Positions 7,938 through 17,278 are shown, counted from the first letter of the stretch. The stretch is DNA of 64,000 nt from JANMDU01 sp031418715 (GCA_031418715.1 JANOJL010000070.1:1-64000); one strand, 5' to 3'. The notes: generated by a model not told the origin, from the letters alone. A program made the numbers and translations.

Positions 7938-8829
7938 GGCTTTGCCCGCTTCTTGGCCTGCGCGATTGGCGCATCAAGGCTTGCCCGTGGCAGTGGTCTT
8001 GGCGGTGCTGTTCCTAGCTTGGTATCTGGCGGCTTGGGTGCTGAATTCTCCCGGTGCGATTGAGCGCGTCTTGAATTCGCAAGAAGGTTGGGGCTGGCAA
8101 GATTTGCTGACAGCGACTATGTCGATGGAGCGGCCCGTGATGCCCGCACCGCACCAGGTGGCGCTGGATATGTGGTCGAGCCTGACCGATTGGCCGCTCG
8201 ACTCGCCGCGTAATTTGCTGTTTCATGCCTACATCACAGCTCAATCCACCTTGGCAGGTTTTGTGATGGGCACGGCGCTGGGCTTGGTGTTGTCGGTGTT
8301 GATCGTTCATTCGCGCACACTGGATCGCGCCTTATTGCCTTGGATTGTTGCGTCGCAAACGGTGCCGGTGTTGGCGATTGCACCCATCGTGTTGATTATT
8401 CTGGGTAGTTTGGGTTTCTCTGGCATTGCGCCGAAAGCCACGATTGCGATGTATTTGTGCTTTTTCCCGGTCACCGTGGCGATGGTGCAAGGTTTGCGTT
8501 CTCCCCAAGTGATTGAAACCGAAATGATGCACACCTATGCCGCCAGCAAATGGCAAGCGCTGTGGTGGTTGCGCCTGCCTGCGGCTCTGCCGTTTTTGTT
8601 TCCTGCTTTGCGTGTGGGCGTGGCTGCGGGGCTGGTGGGCGCGATGGTGGCTGAGCTGCCCACGGGTGCGCAAGCGGGCTTGGGTGCGCGGTTGTTAACT
8701 GGCTCTTACTACGGCAACACCGTGCAGATTTGGTCGGCACTCGTCATGTCAGCGCTGCTGGGCTTGGCACTCACCTCGCTGGTGGCTTTGGCAGAGCGCT
8801 ACTTTTTACGTAACCGGGGGCGTGTATGA
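7921..8829 (+). CDS. ABC importer permease 1 (BPD type)
   Basis: About 302 residues, with an N-terminal membrane helix, a periplasmic loop of about 60 residues, then the binding-protein-dependent permease core. The EAA-type cytoplasmic loop reads as TYAASKWQALWWLRLPAALP. The frame is open further upstream, but MATMNK (ATG 7921, or 7930) fits because the ATPase stop codon is at 7935 and GAGG lies near 7908. It overlaps the second permease by 4 bases (ATGA). Two different permeases in one operon suggest a heterodimeric channel. Confidence 0.85.
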   Translation: MATMNKALPASWPARLAHQGLPVAVVLAVLFLAWYLAAWVLNSPGAIERVLNSQEGWGWQDLLTATMSMERPVMPAPHQVALDMWSSLTDWPLDSPRNLLFHAYITAQSTLAGFVMGTALGLVLSVLIVHSRTLDRALLPWIVASQTVPVLAIAPIVLIILGSLGFSGIAPKATIAMYLCFFPVTVAMVQGLRSPQVIETEMMHTYAASKWQALWWLRLPAALPFLFPALRVGVAAGLVGAMVAELPTGAQAGLGARLLTGSYYGNTVQIWSALVMSALLGLALTSLVALAERYFLRNRGRV

Positions 8830-9794
8830 GCACTGCACCAAAATTATCCTCTATGTTGATACTTGCGCTTTTAGCTTCCTGCGCGATGGGTGGTGCACTG
8901 CTGCTTGCATTCGCCACGCCACCGGAGAATGGCGTAGGCGGCTTGCCTATAGTTTTCTGGCTAGCAACACTCGCATTGGCTTGCACAGCCATCTGGAGCA
9001 TTCAGCGTGCCGCCAGCCTGCCCGGCGCATCACGCACTGTAGGTTTGCTCACAGCAGGCTTGTTTGGTATTTGGGTCGTGTATTTTTGGCAACTGCTGGT
9101 GACAGCATTTGAAGTGCCGCGCGTGTTGCTGCCAGCGCCTTGGTTGATCGTGCGCTCCATGGTGGAGCACAGCACCACCTTGTGGGGCGATTTCGTACAA
9201 ACCGTGGGTAAGGCCGTGCTGGTGGGCTGGTTGCTGGGCTGCGCCTTGGGCTTTGCGGTGGCGGTGGCTATAGACAAAATGCCTTTCTTGCAGCGCGGCT
9301 TGATGCCTGTGGCTTCGCTGACCAGCGCAATACCGCTCGTTGGTGTGGCGCCGATTGCTGTGATGTGGTTTGGCTTTGAATGGCCTTCTAAGGCAGCGGT
9401 GGTGGTTCTCATGACCTTCTTTCCCATGCTGGTTTCCACCATTGCCGGGCTGCAAGCCGCAGGTAAGCTAGAGCGTGAATTGATGTTTGGCTATGCCGCC
9501 AGTTATCCGCGCACTTTGCTGGCGCTTCGCTTGCCAGCGGCATTGCCTTTCATTTTTGGCGCGCTCAAAATCAATGCTACCTTGGCGCTGATTGGGGCCA
9601 TCGTGGCAGAGTTTTTTGGTTCGCCGACGCAAGGACTGGGGTTTCGTATTTCCACTGAATCGGCCAAGATGAACATGTCTTTGGTCTGGGGCGCGATTGT
9701 GGTGGCGGCGATCACGGGTTCGGTGGCATACGCTTTGCTTGTTCAGTTGGAGCGACGTGCGATTTTTTGGCATCCATCGGTCAGGGAAATCTGA
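8826..9794 (+). CDS. ABC importer permease 2 (BPD type)
   Basis: A 322-residue membrane protein. The first 90 residues carry extra helices not needed for a minimal permease. The rest is the same core as permease 1, with an EAA loop seen as FGYAASYPRTLLALRLPAALP. The start is fixed by the ATGA overlap with permease 1. Alignable blocks in both permeases (APIV/APIAVMWFG, then LPAALPF) show they are paralogues. It is presumed to pair with permease 1 and the upstream ATPase. The binding protein gene follows after 66 bases with its own AAAGGAG site. Confidence 0.87.
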   Translation: MSTAPKLSSMLILALLASCAMGGALLLAFATPPENGVGGLPIVFWLATLALACTAIWSIQRAASLPGASRTVGLLTAGLFGIWVVYFWQLLVTAFEVPRVLLPAPWLIVRSMVEHSTTLWGDFVQTVGKAVLVGWLLGCALGFAVAVAIDKMPFLQRGLMPVASLTSAIPLVGVAPIAVMWFGFEWPSKAAVVVLMTFFPMLVSTIAGLQAAGKLERELMFGYAASYPRTLLALRLPAALPFIFGALKINATLALIGAIVAEFFGSPTQGLGFRISTESAKMNMSLVWGAIVVAAITGSVAYALLVQLERRAIFWHPSVREI

Positions 9795-9860
9795 GGCGAT
9801 GAATGCATGAATGTGCGTAGTGGTTTTTTGTGCTTGTGTTCTTAACTTAAAGGAGTTTTC

Positions 9861-10877
9861 ATGATGCGTTCTTCTCGACTCACTTCTCGCCTGCTGGCGA
9901 CAGTAGTTGCCGCTTGCAGCCTCACCTTGGGTGGCGTTGCAGTTGCAGCTGAAAAAGTGACGGTGCAGCTCAAATGGCTGCCTCAAGCGCAGTTTGCGGG
10001 CTACTATGTTGCGCAAGCCAAAGGCTATTACAAAGAAGCAGGTCTGGATGTCACCATCAAGCCCGGCGGCCCTGATATTTCGCCAGTACAAGTGATTGCT
10101 GGCAACCAAGCAGATGTCGTGGTGAACTGGATGCCCGATGCGCTGGCTGCTCGCGAAGCAGGCGTTCCACTCGTCAACATCGCTCAAGTGTTCAACCAAT
10201 CTGGCCTGATGCTGACCTGCAAAAAAGCCAGCGGCGTTGCCAGCCCGAAAGATCTCAAAGGCAAAACTTTGGGCGTTTGGTATGGCGGCAATGAGTATCC
10301 CTTCCTCAATTGGATGGCCAAGCTCGGTTTGAAGCCCGACACCGATATCAAAATCATGAAGCAAGGCTTCAACGTCGATCCACTCTTGCAAAACCAAGCC
10401 GCTTGTATTTCCACCATGATTTACAACGAATATTGGCAAGTGATTGATGCAGGTGTGAAAGAAAGCGATTTGGTCACCTTCTTCTATGAGAAAGAAGGCG
10501 TGGCCTCGTTGGAAGATGGCCTCTATGTGCTCGAATCCAAACTGAAAGATCCAGCTTTTGTGGCTCGCATGGGCAAATTTGTGAAAGCCACGCTCAGGGG
10601 CTGGAATGAGGCCGTGAAAAATCCTGCAGCTGCAGCAAAGATCGTGGTGGCAGCCGACACATCGGGCAGCGCTTCAGAGAAAGTGCAACTACGCCAGATG
10701 CAAAACGTGGCGAAATTGATCACCAACGCTGGCACACCGAAAGTGGGTTACCTTGAGCCGGCTGCGTTTGAGCGCACTGTTAAGGTTTTGATGACGGGCG
10801 GTAGCTCACCTGTGATCAAGAAAGATCCAGGCAAAGCGGCTTATTCTCATGCCGTGTGGGAAGCTGCTCAGAAGTAA
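9861..10877 (+). CDS. ABC importer substrate-binding protein, NMT1/THI5-like
   Basis: A 338-residue periplasmic protein with a signal peptide ending AVAAE. The mature start TVQLKWLPQAQFAGYYVAQAKGYYKEAGLDV is typical of the NMT1/THI5-like family. Members of this family carry pyrimidine precursors of thiamine, riboflavin and similar heterocycles. The CCCFC motif of eukaryotic Thi5 synthases is not present, which supports a transport role. The gene ends an operon with a clear terminator directly downstream. Given the adjacent reductive pyrimidine pathway, a pyrimidine-type ligand is the best inference. It is the only binding protein for two importer sets in this region. Confidence 0.85.
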   Translation: MMRSSRLTSRLLATVVAACSLTLGGVAVAAEKVTVQLKWLPQAQFAGYYVAQAKGYYKEAGLDVTIKPGGPDISPVQVIAGNQADVVVNWMPDALAAREAGVPLVNIAQVFNQSGLMLTCKKASGVASPKDLKGKTLGVWYGGNEYPFLNWMAKLGLKPDTDIKIMKQGFNVDPLLQNQAACISTMIYNEYWQVIDAGVKESDLVTFFYEKEGVASLEDGLYVLESKLKDPAFVARMGKFVKATLRGWNEAVKNPAAAAKIVVAADTSGSASEKVQLRQMQNVAKLITNAGTPKVGYLEPAAFERTVKVLMTGGSSPVIKKDPGKAAYSHAVWEAAQK

Positions 10878-10934
10878 TTTCCAACACATCTGAATGCTTG
10901 AACTTGACCTCAAGCATCACAGGTGAAAATAACG

Positions 10935-10968
10935 GGGCTTGCTGTTCAATTGCAGCAAGCCCTTTTTT
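10935..10968 (+). terminator. Rho-independent terminator
   Basis: Stem GGGCTTGCTG / CAGCAAGCCC (10 bp) with an 8-nt loop, followed by six T. It ends the importer operon just before the regulator gene. Confidence 0.92.
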
Positions 10969-10983
10969 GCTCTCCAAAACTCC

Positions 10984-11619
10984 ATGACAACACAAAGCGA
11001 TGATGCTGGCCAAGGTCAGATTCGTCAAAATAATGAGCGCGTGATTTTGGCCGCTGCTGAGGCCATGTTTGCGCGCGCTGGTTTTGCGGGCACAACGATG
11101 ACCGCTATTGCACAAGCTAGCGGTTTGCCGAAGGCAAATTTGCATTACTACTTTGGCAGCAAAGAGGCGATTTACCGCGCGGTGCTCGCGTGGATTCTGA
11201 GCGATTGGCTCGCACCAGCGGATGCCATTACTTTAGAGGCCGATCCTCGCGCAGCCATTGAGCAATACATTCGCGCCAAGATGGCGCTCTCCATCCAGCG
11301 CCCCGATGCCTCCAAGGTGTTTGCCAACGAGCTTTTGCATGGTGCGCCTGTGGTGAAAGAGTTGCTCGCCACCGAGCTACGCAAGCTGGTGAGAGCAAAA
11401 GTTGCTGTACTGCAAGCTTGGATGGATCAAGGGCGCATGGCTCAGGTCGACGGCACGCATTTATTCTTCACGATTTGGGCAGCCACGCAAACCTACGCCG
11501 ATTTTGATGTTCAGGTCAGTGCTGTGCTCGGGCATAACAATTTGAGCGCAAAAGCCCACAGCCGCGCCACGGAGCATGTCGTTTCGTTGATCTTGCGCGG
11601 CTGCGGTTTAGCCGATTAA
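10984..11619 (+). CDS. TetR-family regulator, RutR-like (pyrimidine catabolism)
   Basis: A 211-residue repressor with an N-terminal helix-turn-helix (about residues 38-57, TMTAIAQASGLPKANLHYYF). The C-terminal ligand domain resembles RutR/YcdC, including the IRAKMALSIQRPDASKVFANE segment. E. coli RutR binds uracil or thymine and releases TTGACCA-N2-TGGTCAA sites. Matching palindromes are found here at 17157-17172 (near-perfect) and 7010-7025 (imperfect). The ATG at 10984 is preferred because the open frame to its left runs into the terminator. It converges with the amidase gene, separated by 8 bases. Orthology to RutR is an inference from sequence and context. Confidence 0.82.
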   Translation: MTTQSDDAGQGQIRQNNERVILAAAEAMFARAGFAGTTMTAIAQASGLPKANLHYYFGSKEAIYRAVLAWILSDWLAPADAITLEADPRAAIEQYIRAKMALSIQRPDASKVFANELLHGAPVVKELLATELRKLVRAKVAVLQAWMDQGRMAQVDGTHLFFTIWAATQTYADFDVQVSAVLGHNNLSAKAHSRATEHVVSLILRGCGLAD

Positions 11620-11627
11620 GCTGTTTA

Positions 11628-12896
11628 CTAAACGACACCCGCACGCTCGAGCATCGCATGCAAGAGCACATTGCAGCCTGCGGTGATGTGCTCAGGCTTA
11701 GCATCTTCAATTTCGTTGTGGCTGATGCCATCTTTGCAGGGAATGAAAATCATGCCGCTTGTTGCGAGTTTGGCCATATACACCGCATCATGGCCAGCAC
11801 CTGAGACCACGGGCATGTTGGAATAACCCAGCTTCTTCGCTGCGCGAGCCACCGCATCAATGCAATCGGCATGAAAACCAATGGCTGAATAGCTAGACAC
11901 CATTTCAATCTGAATTGGCAAGCCAGACTCTTTGCTGAGCTTGTCTGCATACGCCTTGACTTCAGCGACCATTTGATCGACCAATGCATCGGTGCTGTTG
12001 CGCAAATCCATCGAAAATTTCACGCGGCCTGGGATCACGTTGCGGCTATTCGGATGCACTTGCACCATGCCAACTGTGCCTCGCCCATGCGGCGCATGGC
12101 GCAGCGCCGAGGCCACCACCTCTTGCATCAGATGCGTGGCCACTTGCAGCGCGTCTTTGCGCAACGCCATCGGCGTGGGGCCAGCATGCGCCTCCATGCC
12201 TGTGACGGTGCAATCAAACCAGCGGATACCCAGCACGCCTTGCACCACACCAATCGTCACATCGTTGTCTTCCAGCACGGGGCCTTGCTCAATATGCGTT
12301 TCAAAATACGCGCCAATCGGATGATCGCCCGGCTCTTGCTCGCCCACATAGCCGATCCGAGCCAGCTCGTCTTTCACAGATTTTCCGTCGGTGTCTTTGG
12401 CGGCATAAGCATGCTCCAACGTGAAGGCTTTGGCAAACACGCCTGAGCCCATCATCACAGGCACGAAGCGCGAGCCTTCTTCGTTCGTCCAGAAAGCCAC
12501 TTCAATCGGCGCTTCGGTTTCAATACCCAAATCATTCAAAGTGCGCACCACTTCTATGCCAGCAAGTACACCGTAATTGCCATCAAATTTTCCGCCCGTG
12601 GGCTGGGTGTCGATGTGGCTGCCGGTCATGATGGGAGGTAGGCTATTACTTCGCCCAGCGCGGCGCATGAAGCCGTTGCCGATCTTGTCGATCACCACCG
12701 TCATACCCGCCTCGCGCGCCCAGCGCGTGACCAAATCACGGCCTTGTTTGTCGAGATCAGTCAGAGTGAGGCGGCAGACACCACCCTTGGGCGTTGCGCC
12801 GATTTGCGCCAGCTCCATGAGCGACGCCCAGAGGCGATCACCATTGATGCGCAGACTATCTACATCGACCTTGGATTCCAGTGTTGCGGTGCTCAT
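11628..12896 (-). CDS. N-carbamoyl-beta-alanine amidohydrolase (M20 Zn hydrolase, hydantoinase/carbamoylase family)
   Basis: A 422-residue cytoplasmic enzyme, last step of reductive pyrimidine breakdown: N-carbamoyl-beta-alanine to beta-alanine, CO2 and ammonia. The M20 dinuclear zinc motifs are seen: TGSHIDTQPTGGKFDG with His94 and Asp105, WTNEEGSRF with Glu139/Glu140, FETHIEQGPVLE, and a late GAGHDAVYMA histidine. Allantoate or L-carbamoyl amino-acid amidohydrolases share these motifs; the pathway context decides for the beta-alanine type. It is the last gene of the preT-preA-dihydropyrimidinase-amidase operon, 23 bases after the dihydropyrimidinase, with GGAG before its ATG. Confidence 0.88.
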   Translation of the reverse strand: MSTATLESKVDVDSLRINGDRLWASLMELAQIGATPKGGVCRLTLTDLDKQGRDLVTRWAREAGMTVVIDKIGNGFMRRAGRSNSLPPIMTGSHIDTQPTGGKFDGNYGVLAGIEVVRTLNDLGIETEAPIEVAFWTNEEGSRFVPVMMGSGVFAKAFTLEHAYAAKDTDGKSVKDELARIGYVGEQEPGDHPIGAYFETHIEQGPVLEDNDVTIGVVQGVLGIRWFDCTVTGMEAHAGPTPMALRKDALQVATHLMQEVVASALRHAPHGRGTVGMVQVHPNSRNVIPGRVKFSMDLRNSTDALVDQMVAEVKAYADKLSKESGLPIQIEMVSSYSAIGFHADCIDAVARAAKKLGYSNMPVVSGAGHDAVYMAKLATSGMIFIPCKDGISHNEIEDAKPEHITAGCNVLLHAMLERAGVV

Positions 12897-12919
12897 GATG
12901 CAGACTCCAAAAATATGAA

Positions 12920-14362
12920 TTAACGTTGAACAGCTGTGAATGCTCTGGCTGAAGTGCGCAGCTTGCTGGCTGTGAAATCTGGGTTGAAAGCTGGCCGCTT
13001 GATATAGCGACCCGCCCCTGATTTCGCGCGCAAATCGCCTCTGGCAAATACTAGCTCGCCTTGGCTGACGGTGTGCGTGGGAATGCCTTTAACCTGACGA
13101 CCTTCAAAGATATTGAAATCGCCTTTGCTGTGCTGCGTTTTCACCGACAGGGTTTTACTACCCTCTGGATCCCACACCACCACATCCGCATCTGCGCCCA
13201 CCGAGATGCTGCCTTTTTGGGGATAAATATTGAACAGCTTGGCTGTGTTGCTTGAAGTGATCGCAACAAACTCACTTGGCGTGAGGCGGCCGGTATTCAC
13301 ACCCGCATCCCAAATCACGGCCAAGCGCTCTTCGATACCGCCGCAGCCATTGGGAATTTTTGCGAAATTTTCTTTGCCTGCGGCTTTTTGCTCAGCGCAG
13401 AAAGTGCAGTGATCGGTGGCTGTGGTGTGCAGATTTCCCGATTGCAGGCCACGCCACAAAAATTCTTGATTGCCTTTTTCCCGGAAGGGTGGGCTCATCA
13501 CATGCGCAGCAGCACTGGTGAAGTTGGTATCACGATACACGCTCTCATCAATCACCAAATGCCCAGCAAGCACTTCGCCATACACTCGCTGGCCGCGTGC
13601 GCGAGCCAGAGCAATCACCTCTGCTGTCTCAGCAGACGACACATGCACCACATAAATCGGCACGCCCAGCACGTCGGCAATGGCAATCGCACGATTGGCT
13701 GCTTCTGATTCCACGCGCGGCGGACGCGAGAGTGGATGCCCTTCAGGCCCGGTGATGCCTTTGCCCAGCACCTCGTTTTGCAGCAGATAAACCAGCTCGC
13801 CATTTTCAGCGTGTACTGTAGGCATGGCGCCCAGCTCAAGTGCGCGCTGAAAGCTATTCACCAATGTTTCGTCGTCGCACATGATGGCATTCTTATAGGC
13901 CATGAAATGCTTGAAGCTGTTGATGCCCTCATCTTTGACCAGCGTTTCCATCTCGCGCTTCACGCTTTCATCCCACCAAGTGATAGCCACATGAAAGCTG
14001 TAATCGCTGGCTGCTTTTTCTGCCCAGCTGCGCCATTTTTTGTAGGCAGCCAGAATAGGCTCCATCGGATCGGGGATCACAAAATCAATGATCATGGTCG
14101 TGCCACCGGCCAAGCCTGCTGCTGTGCCAGTGAAGAAATCATCCATCGTGACCGTGCCCATGAAAGGCAATTGCATATGGGTGTGCGGATCGATACCGCC
14201 GGGCATCACATATTGCCCACCGGCATCGACAATCGTCGCTCCGGCTGGCGCAGACAAGCCTTCGCCAACCTGCACGATGCGGCCATCTTGGCAGAGCACA
14301 TCAGCTCTGAATGCGCGATCAGCGTTGACGACGGTACCGCCGCGAATCAGCAAAGTGGTCAT
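12920..14362 (-). CDS. hydA: Dihydropyrimidinase
   Basis: A 480-residue cyclic amidohydrolase that opens the ring of dihydrouracil or dihydrothymine. The metal-site motif GGIDPHTHMQ holds His60 and His62. Lys151 in INSFKHFMAYK is the expected carbamylated lysine, and further metal ligands fall in YVVHVSS. The length is normal for the family, and an AGGAG precedes the ATG. D-hydantoinases are nearly identical in motif, but position between preA and the carbamoyl amidase makes the pyrimidine role most likely. Metal loading and cytoplasmic location follow from the family. Confidence 0.93.
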   Translation of the reverse strand: MTTLLIRGGTVVNADRAFRADVLCQDGRIVQVGEGLSAPAGATIVDAGGQYVMPGGIDPHTHMQLPFMGTVTMDDFFTGTAAGLAGGTTMIIDFVIPDPMEPILAAYKKWRSWAEKAASDYSFHVAITWWDESVKREMETLVKDEGINSFKHFMAYKNAIMCDDETLVNSFQRALELGAMPTVHAENGELVYLLQNEVLGKGITGPEGHPLSRPPRVESEAANRAIAIADVLGVPIYVVHVSSAETAEVIALARARGQRVYGEVLAGHLVIDESVYRDTNFTSAAAHVMSPPFREKGNQEFLWRGLQSGNLHTTATDHCTFCAEQKAAGKENFAKIPNGCGGIEERLAVIWDAGVNTGRLTPSEFVAITSSNTAKLFNIYPQKGSISVGADADVVVWDPEGSKTLSVKTQHSKGDFNIFEGRQVKGIPTHTVSQGELVFARGDLRAKSGAGRYIKRPAFNPDFTASKLRTSARAFTAVQR

Positions 14363-14418
14363 GAGAATCTCCTAGTAAATATCTGTTGAACTTTTGGGAT
14401 CAATGCAACATTGTGAAC

Positions 14419-15732
14419 CTAAGCCGGCACGGTTGCACGCATGGGATTGTTCGGGTGCATCGTCCAGTCGGCGTGCTTGTCGCTAGCAACTTTGCCTGTG
14501 CGCTGATCCTTCTCGCCAGGCAACAAATCACGCAAGGTGATGCATTCAGGCACAGGGCAAACCGTGACGCATAAATTGCAGCCTACACATTCATCTTCCA
14601 TCACCTCAAAATGCCGTTTGCCATTTTTCATGGACGTAATGGCTTGGTGCGATGTGTCTTCACAAGCGATATGGCAGCGGCCACATTGAATGCAGCTGTC
14701 TTGATTGATCACTGCTTTAGAGATGCTATTGAGATTCAGATATTGCCATGGAGACACTGACGGCAAGGCCTTGCCCACGATCTCTTGCACGCTCCTAAAG
14801 CCCATTTCATCCATGTAATTCGATAAGCCATCCTTCATCTCTTGCACGATTTTGAAGCCATAGACCATCGCAGCGGTGCAGACCTGTACGTTGCCAGCAC
14901 CCAGAGCAATATAGTCCAGCGCATCGCGCCAATTGCCAATGCCGCCGATACCTGAGATGGGCATGCCAGCGGTCTCTTGATCACGCGCAATTTCGGCCAC
15001 CATGTTGAGCGCAATCGGCTTCACAGCGGGGCCACAATAGCCGCCATGTGAGCCTTTGCCGCCGGTGGATGGCGACATGGTGAGCGTGGCGGGGTCAACT
15101 CCCATGATGGAGTTGATGGTGTTGATCAGCGACACCGCATCTGCGCCGCCGCGCTTGGCCGCACGTGCGGGCAGGCGAATGTCGGTGATGTTTGGCGTGA
15201 GCTTGACGATCACAGGCAACTTGGAATACTGCTTGCACCAAGCTGTGACCATTTCAATGTATTCAGGCACTTGCCCAACAGCAGCGCCCATGCCTCGCTC
15301 GCTCATGCCATGCGGGCAACCAAAGTTAAGCTCAATGCCATCTGCGCCAGTGTCTTCCACGCGCGGCAAGATGGCCTTCCAGGCTTGCTCCTCGCAAGGC
15401 ACCATGAGGGAGACCACCATCGCGCGGTCAGGCCAGTGGCGTTTGACTTCCATGATCTCTTTCAGATTGATTTCTAGATCGCGGTCGGTGATGAGTTCGA
15501 TATTGTTAAAGCCCATCATGCGGCGATCCGGCGTGAGCAGAGCGCCGTAGCGCGGGCCATTGACGTTAACCACGGGCGGGCCGGCCTCGCCCAAAGTCTT
15601 CCAGACCACGCCGCCCCAGCCGGCTTCAAAGGCGCGGTTGACGTTGTAGGCTTTGTCTGTCGGCGGCGCAGAGGCAAGCCAGAAAGGATTGGGGCTTTGG
15701 ATGCCCGCAAAGTGGGTTGCAAGATTGGCCAT
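14419..15732 (-). CDS. preA: NAD-dependent dihydropyrimidine dehydrogenase subunit PreA
   Basis: A 437-residue catalytic subunit that reduces uracil and thymine at the expense of NADH. The N-terminal two thirds form the FMN-binding dihydroorotate-dehydrogenase-like barrel (NFGCPHG, VKLTPNI, GIGGIGNWRDAL). Two ferredoxin-type [4Fe-4S] motifs follow: CIQCGRCHIAC at about 347-357 and CVGCNLCVTVC at about 382-392. The start at 15732 has CGGAG upstream and removes a spurious N-terminal extension. The loop that carries the catalytic cysteine in the mammalian enzyme reads ERGMGAAVGQ here, with no cysteine. It sits 28 bases after preT in the same operon. Confidence 0.94.
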   Translation of the reverse strand: MANLATHFAGIQSPNPFWLASAPPTDKAYNVNRAFEAGWGGVVWKTLGEAGPPVVNVNGPRYGALLTPDRRMMGFNNIELITDRDLEINLKEIMEVKRHWPDRAMVVSLMVPCEEQAWKAILPRVEDTGADGIELNFGCPHGMSERGMGAAVGQVPEYIEMVTAWCKQYSKLPVIVKLTPNITDIRLPARAAKRGGADAVSLINTINSIMGVDPATLTMSPSTGGKGSHGGYCGPAVKPIALNMVAEIARDQETAGMPISGIGGIGNWRDALDYIALGAGNVQVCTAAMVYGFKIVQEMKDGLSNYMDEMGFRSVQEIVGKALPSVSPWQYLNLNSISKAVINQDSCIQCGRCHIACEDTSHQAITSMKNGKRHFEVMEDECVGCNLCVTVCPVPECITLRDLLPGEKDQRTGKVASDKHADWTMHPNNPMRATVPA

Positions 15733-15760
15733 GGTGTTTGCTCCGATTGAATAGGGCGCT

Positions 15761-17113
15761 TTAAGCTGCACTGCTGAGATGGGTGTGGATGGCGTGAGCA
15801 GATTGCTTGCCATGCTCCACGGCTTCGACGGTCAAGTCAAGCCCGCCTGCGCGGCAATCGCCGCCGGCCCACACGCCGGACAGTTGCGTCTTGCCTGCGG
15901 CATCGGTGGCAATGCGGCCGCCTTCGAGCTTGAAGCCCGCTTGCGCCAGCACCGGGTTACCAAGCTGCTGGCCAATCGCTTTGAGCACCATATCGGCCTC
16001 GATAATTTGCGTCTCGCCCGTGGGCAGGAGCTTGCCACCCACCATCGCTTGCTGCGCAAACTTCACAGCCACAGCGTTGCCATCCGCGCCGATCACTTCC
16101 ACGGGCGCGAGCCAGTGCGAGATCACCACACCATTGGTTTGCGCCCACTCTTGCTCGTCTTTGGAAGCCGTCATCGTGGATGCACCACGCCGATAAACCA
16201 TGTGTACAGATTCAGCCCCCAGCAACTTAGACTGCACAGCAGCATCCACCGCCGTCATGCCGCCGCCAATCACCACCACGCGCCGGCCCACAGGCAGCGT
16301 GGCCATATCTTTGGTTTGCCGCAGCGTGGCGATGAAATCCACCGCATCTTGCACCCCTTGCAAATCTTCGCCAGGCAGGCCAAGCTGGTGCGTGCTCGAC
16401 AAACCCATGCCCAAAAATAACGCATCAAAGTCTTTACGCAATCCGGCCAATTGCTCAGCTGCTTCCAGTCTCCATCCGTGGCGAATTTCAATGCCGCCAA
16501 TCTCCAGCAGCCATTTCACTTCGCGCTGCGCAAAGTCATTAGGCGTTTTGTAGCTGGCGAGGCCATATTCATTAAGCCCGCCAGCTTTGGGGCGAGCATC
16601 AAAAATCACCACATCATGGCCTTGGCGCGCCAAGGTGTAGGCGCAAGACAGGCCGGCGGGGCCAGCGCCCACAACAGCAATCTTTTTACCTGTCGGCTTG
16701 GCGCGCGTGAAGATTTGTGGCTGCTTGCTTTCCATCAGGGCATCCACCGCATAGCGCTGCAAGCGGCCAATCGCCACTGGCTTGTCTTCCTGCGTGGTGC
16801 GCACGCAGACTGCTTCGCACAAGTTTTCAGTGGGGCAGACGCGGGCGCACATGCCGCCCAGCGGGTTGGATTCCAAAATGGTGCGCGCCGATCCTCGCAG
16901 ATTGCCATCTGAAATGCGTTTGATAAACGAGGGCACATCAATGCTGGTGGGGCAGGCGGTGGCGCAAGGCGCGTCATAGCAATACAGGCAGCGCTCGGCT
17001 TCTAGAAGCGCTTGCGAGGCGCTCAGGCGCGGCGTGGCATCAGCAAAGCGCTTGGCATACTCGTCTGCTGACAAACGGCCAGCTTTGACATCCGGGGCAA
17101 TCTGAGTCGACAT
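15761..17113 (-). CDS. preT: NAD-dependent dihydropyrimidine dehydrogenase subunit PreT
   Basis: A 450-residue GltD-like flavoprotein that passes electrons from NADH through FAD and Fe-S clusters to PreA. The N-terminal domain carries cysteine clusters (CLYCYDAPCATAC and CARVCPTENLCEAVC). The first dinucleotide motif is VVGAGPAGLSCAYTLA, the second VVIGGGMTAVDAA, and the C-terminal FAD segment is GVWAGGDCRAGG. The start at 17113 has AGGAG and is preferred to a start at 17185, which would place coding sequence over the operator palindrome at 17157-17172. It is the first gene of the minus-strand pyrimidine operon. Confidence 0.93.
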   Translation of the reverse strand: MSTQIAPDVKAGRLSADEYAKRFADATPRLSASQALLEAERCLYCYDAPCATACPTSIDVPSFIKRISDGNLRGSARTILESNPLGGMCARVCPTENLCEAVCVRTTQEDKPVAIGRLQRYAVDALMESKQPQIFTRAKPTGKKIAVVGAGPAGLSCAYTLARQGHDVVIFDARPKAGGLNEYGLASYKTPNDFAQREVKWLLEIGGIEIRHGWRLEAAEQLAGLRKDFDALFLGMGLSSTHQLGLPGEDLQGVQDAVDFIATLRQTKDMATLPVGRRVVVIGGGMTAVDAAVQSKLLGAESVHMVYRRGASTMTASKDEQEWAQTNGVVISHWLAPVEVIGADGNAVAVKFAQQAMVGGKLLPTGETQIIEADMVLKAIGQQLGNPVLAQAGFKLEGGRIATDAAGKTQLSGVWAGGDCRAGGLDLTVEAVEHGKQSAHAIHTHLSSAA

Positions 17114-17156
17114 ACGGCTTACTCCTAGAGCGGCTTGAAGGCGAGACTTCATAAAT

Positions 17157-17172
17157 CTGACCATTTGGTCAA
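17157..17172. promoter_or_regulatory. RutR-like operator in the preT / creatininase divergent promoter
   Basis: CTGACCA-TT-TGGTCAA differs from the published RutR palindrome (TTGACCA-N2-TGGTCAA) at one base. It lies 44 bases upstream of the preT start and about 107 bases upstream of the divergent creatininase-family gene, so it could control both transcription units. Confidence 0.8.
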
Positions 17173-17278
17173 GTTTCAACTTCATGCTAGCAATAGTCAG
17201 GCCATGTTGCCAACAGGGTTTATCCGGGCATCGTGCCTACACTGGGAATACACGGGCTTTCCCGATTAACATCTGCTT

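Noticed and set aside
15807..16196. Long plus-strand frames opposite preT and preA
   Set aside because: They are antisense shadows of strongly conserved enzymes in GC-rich DNA.
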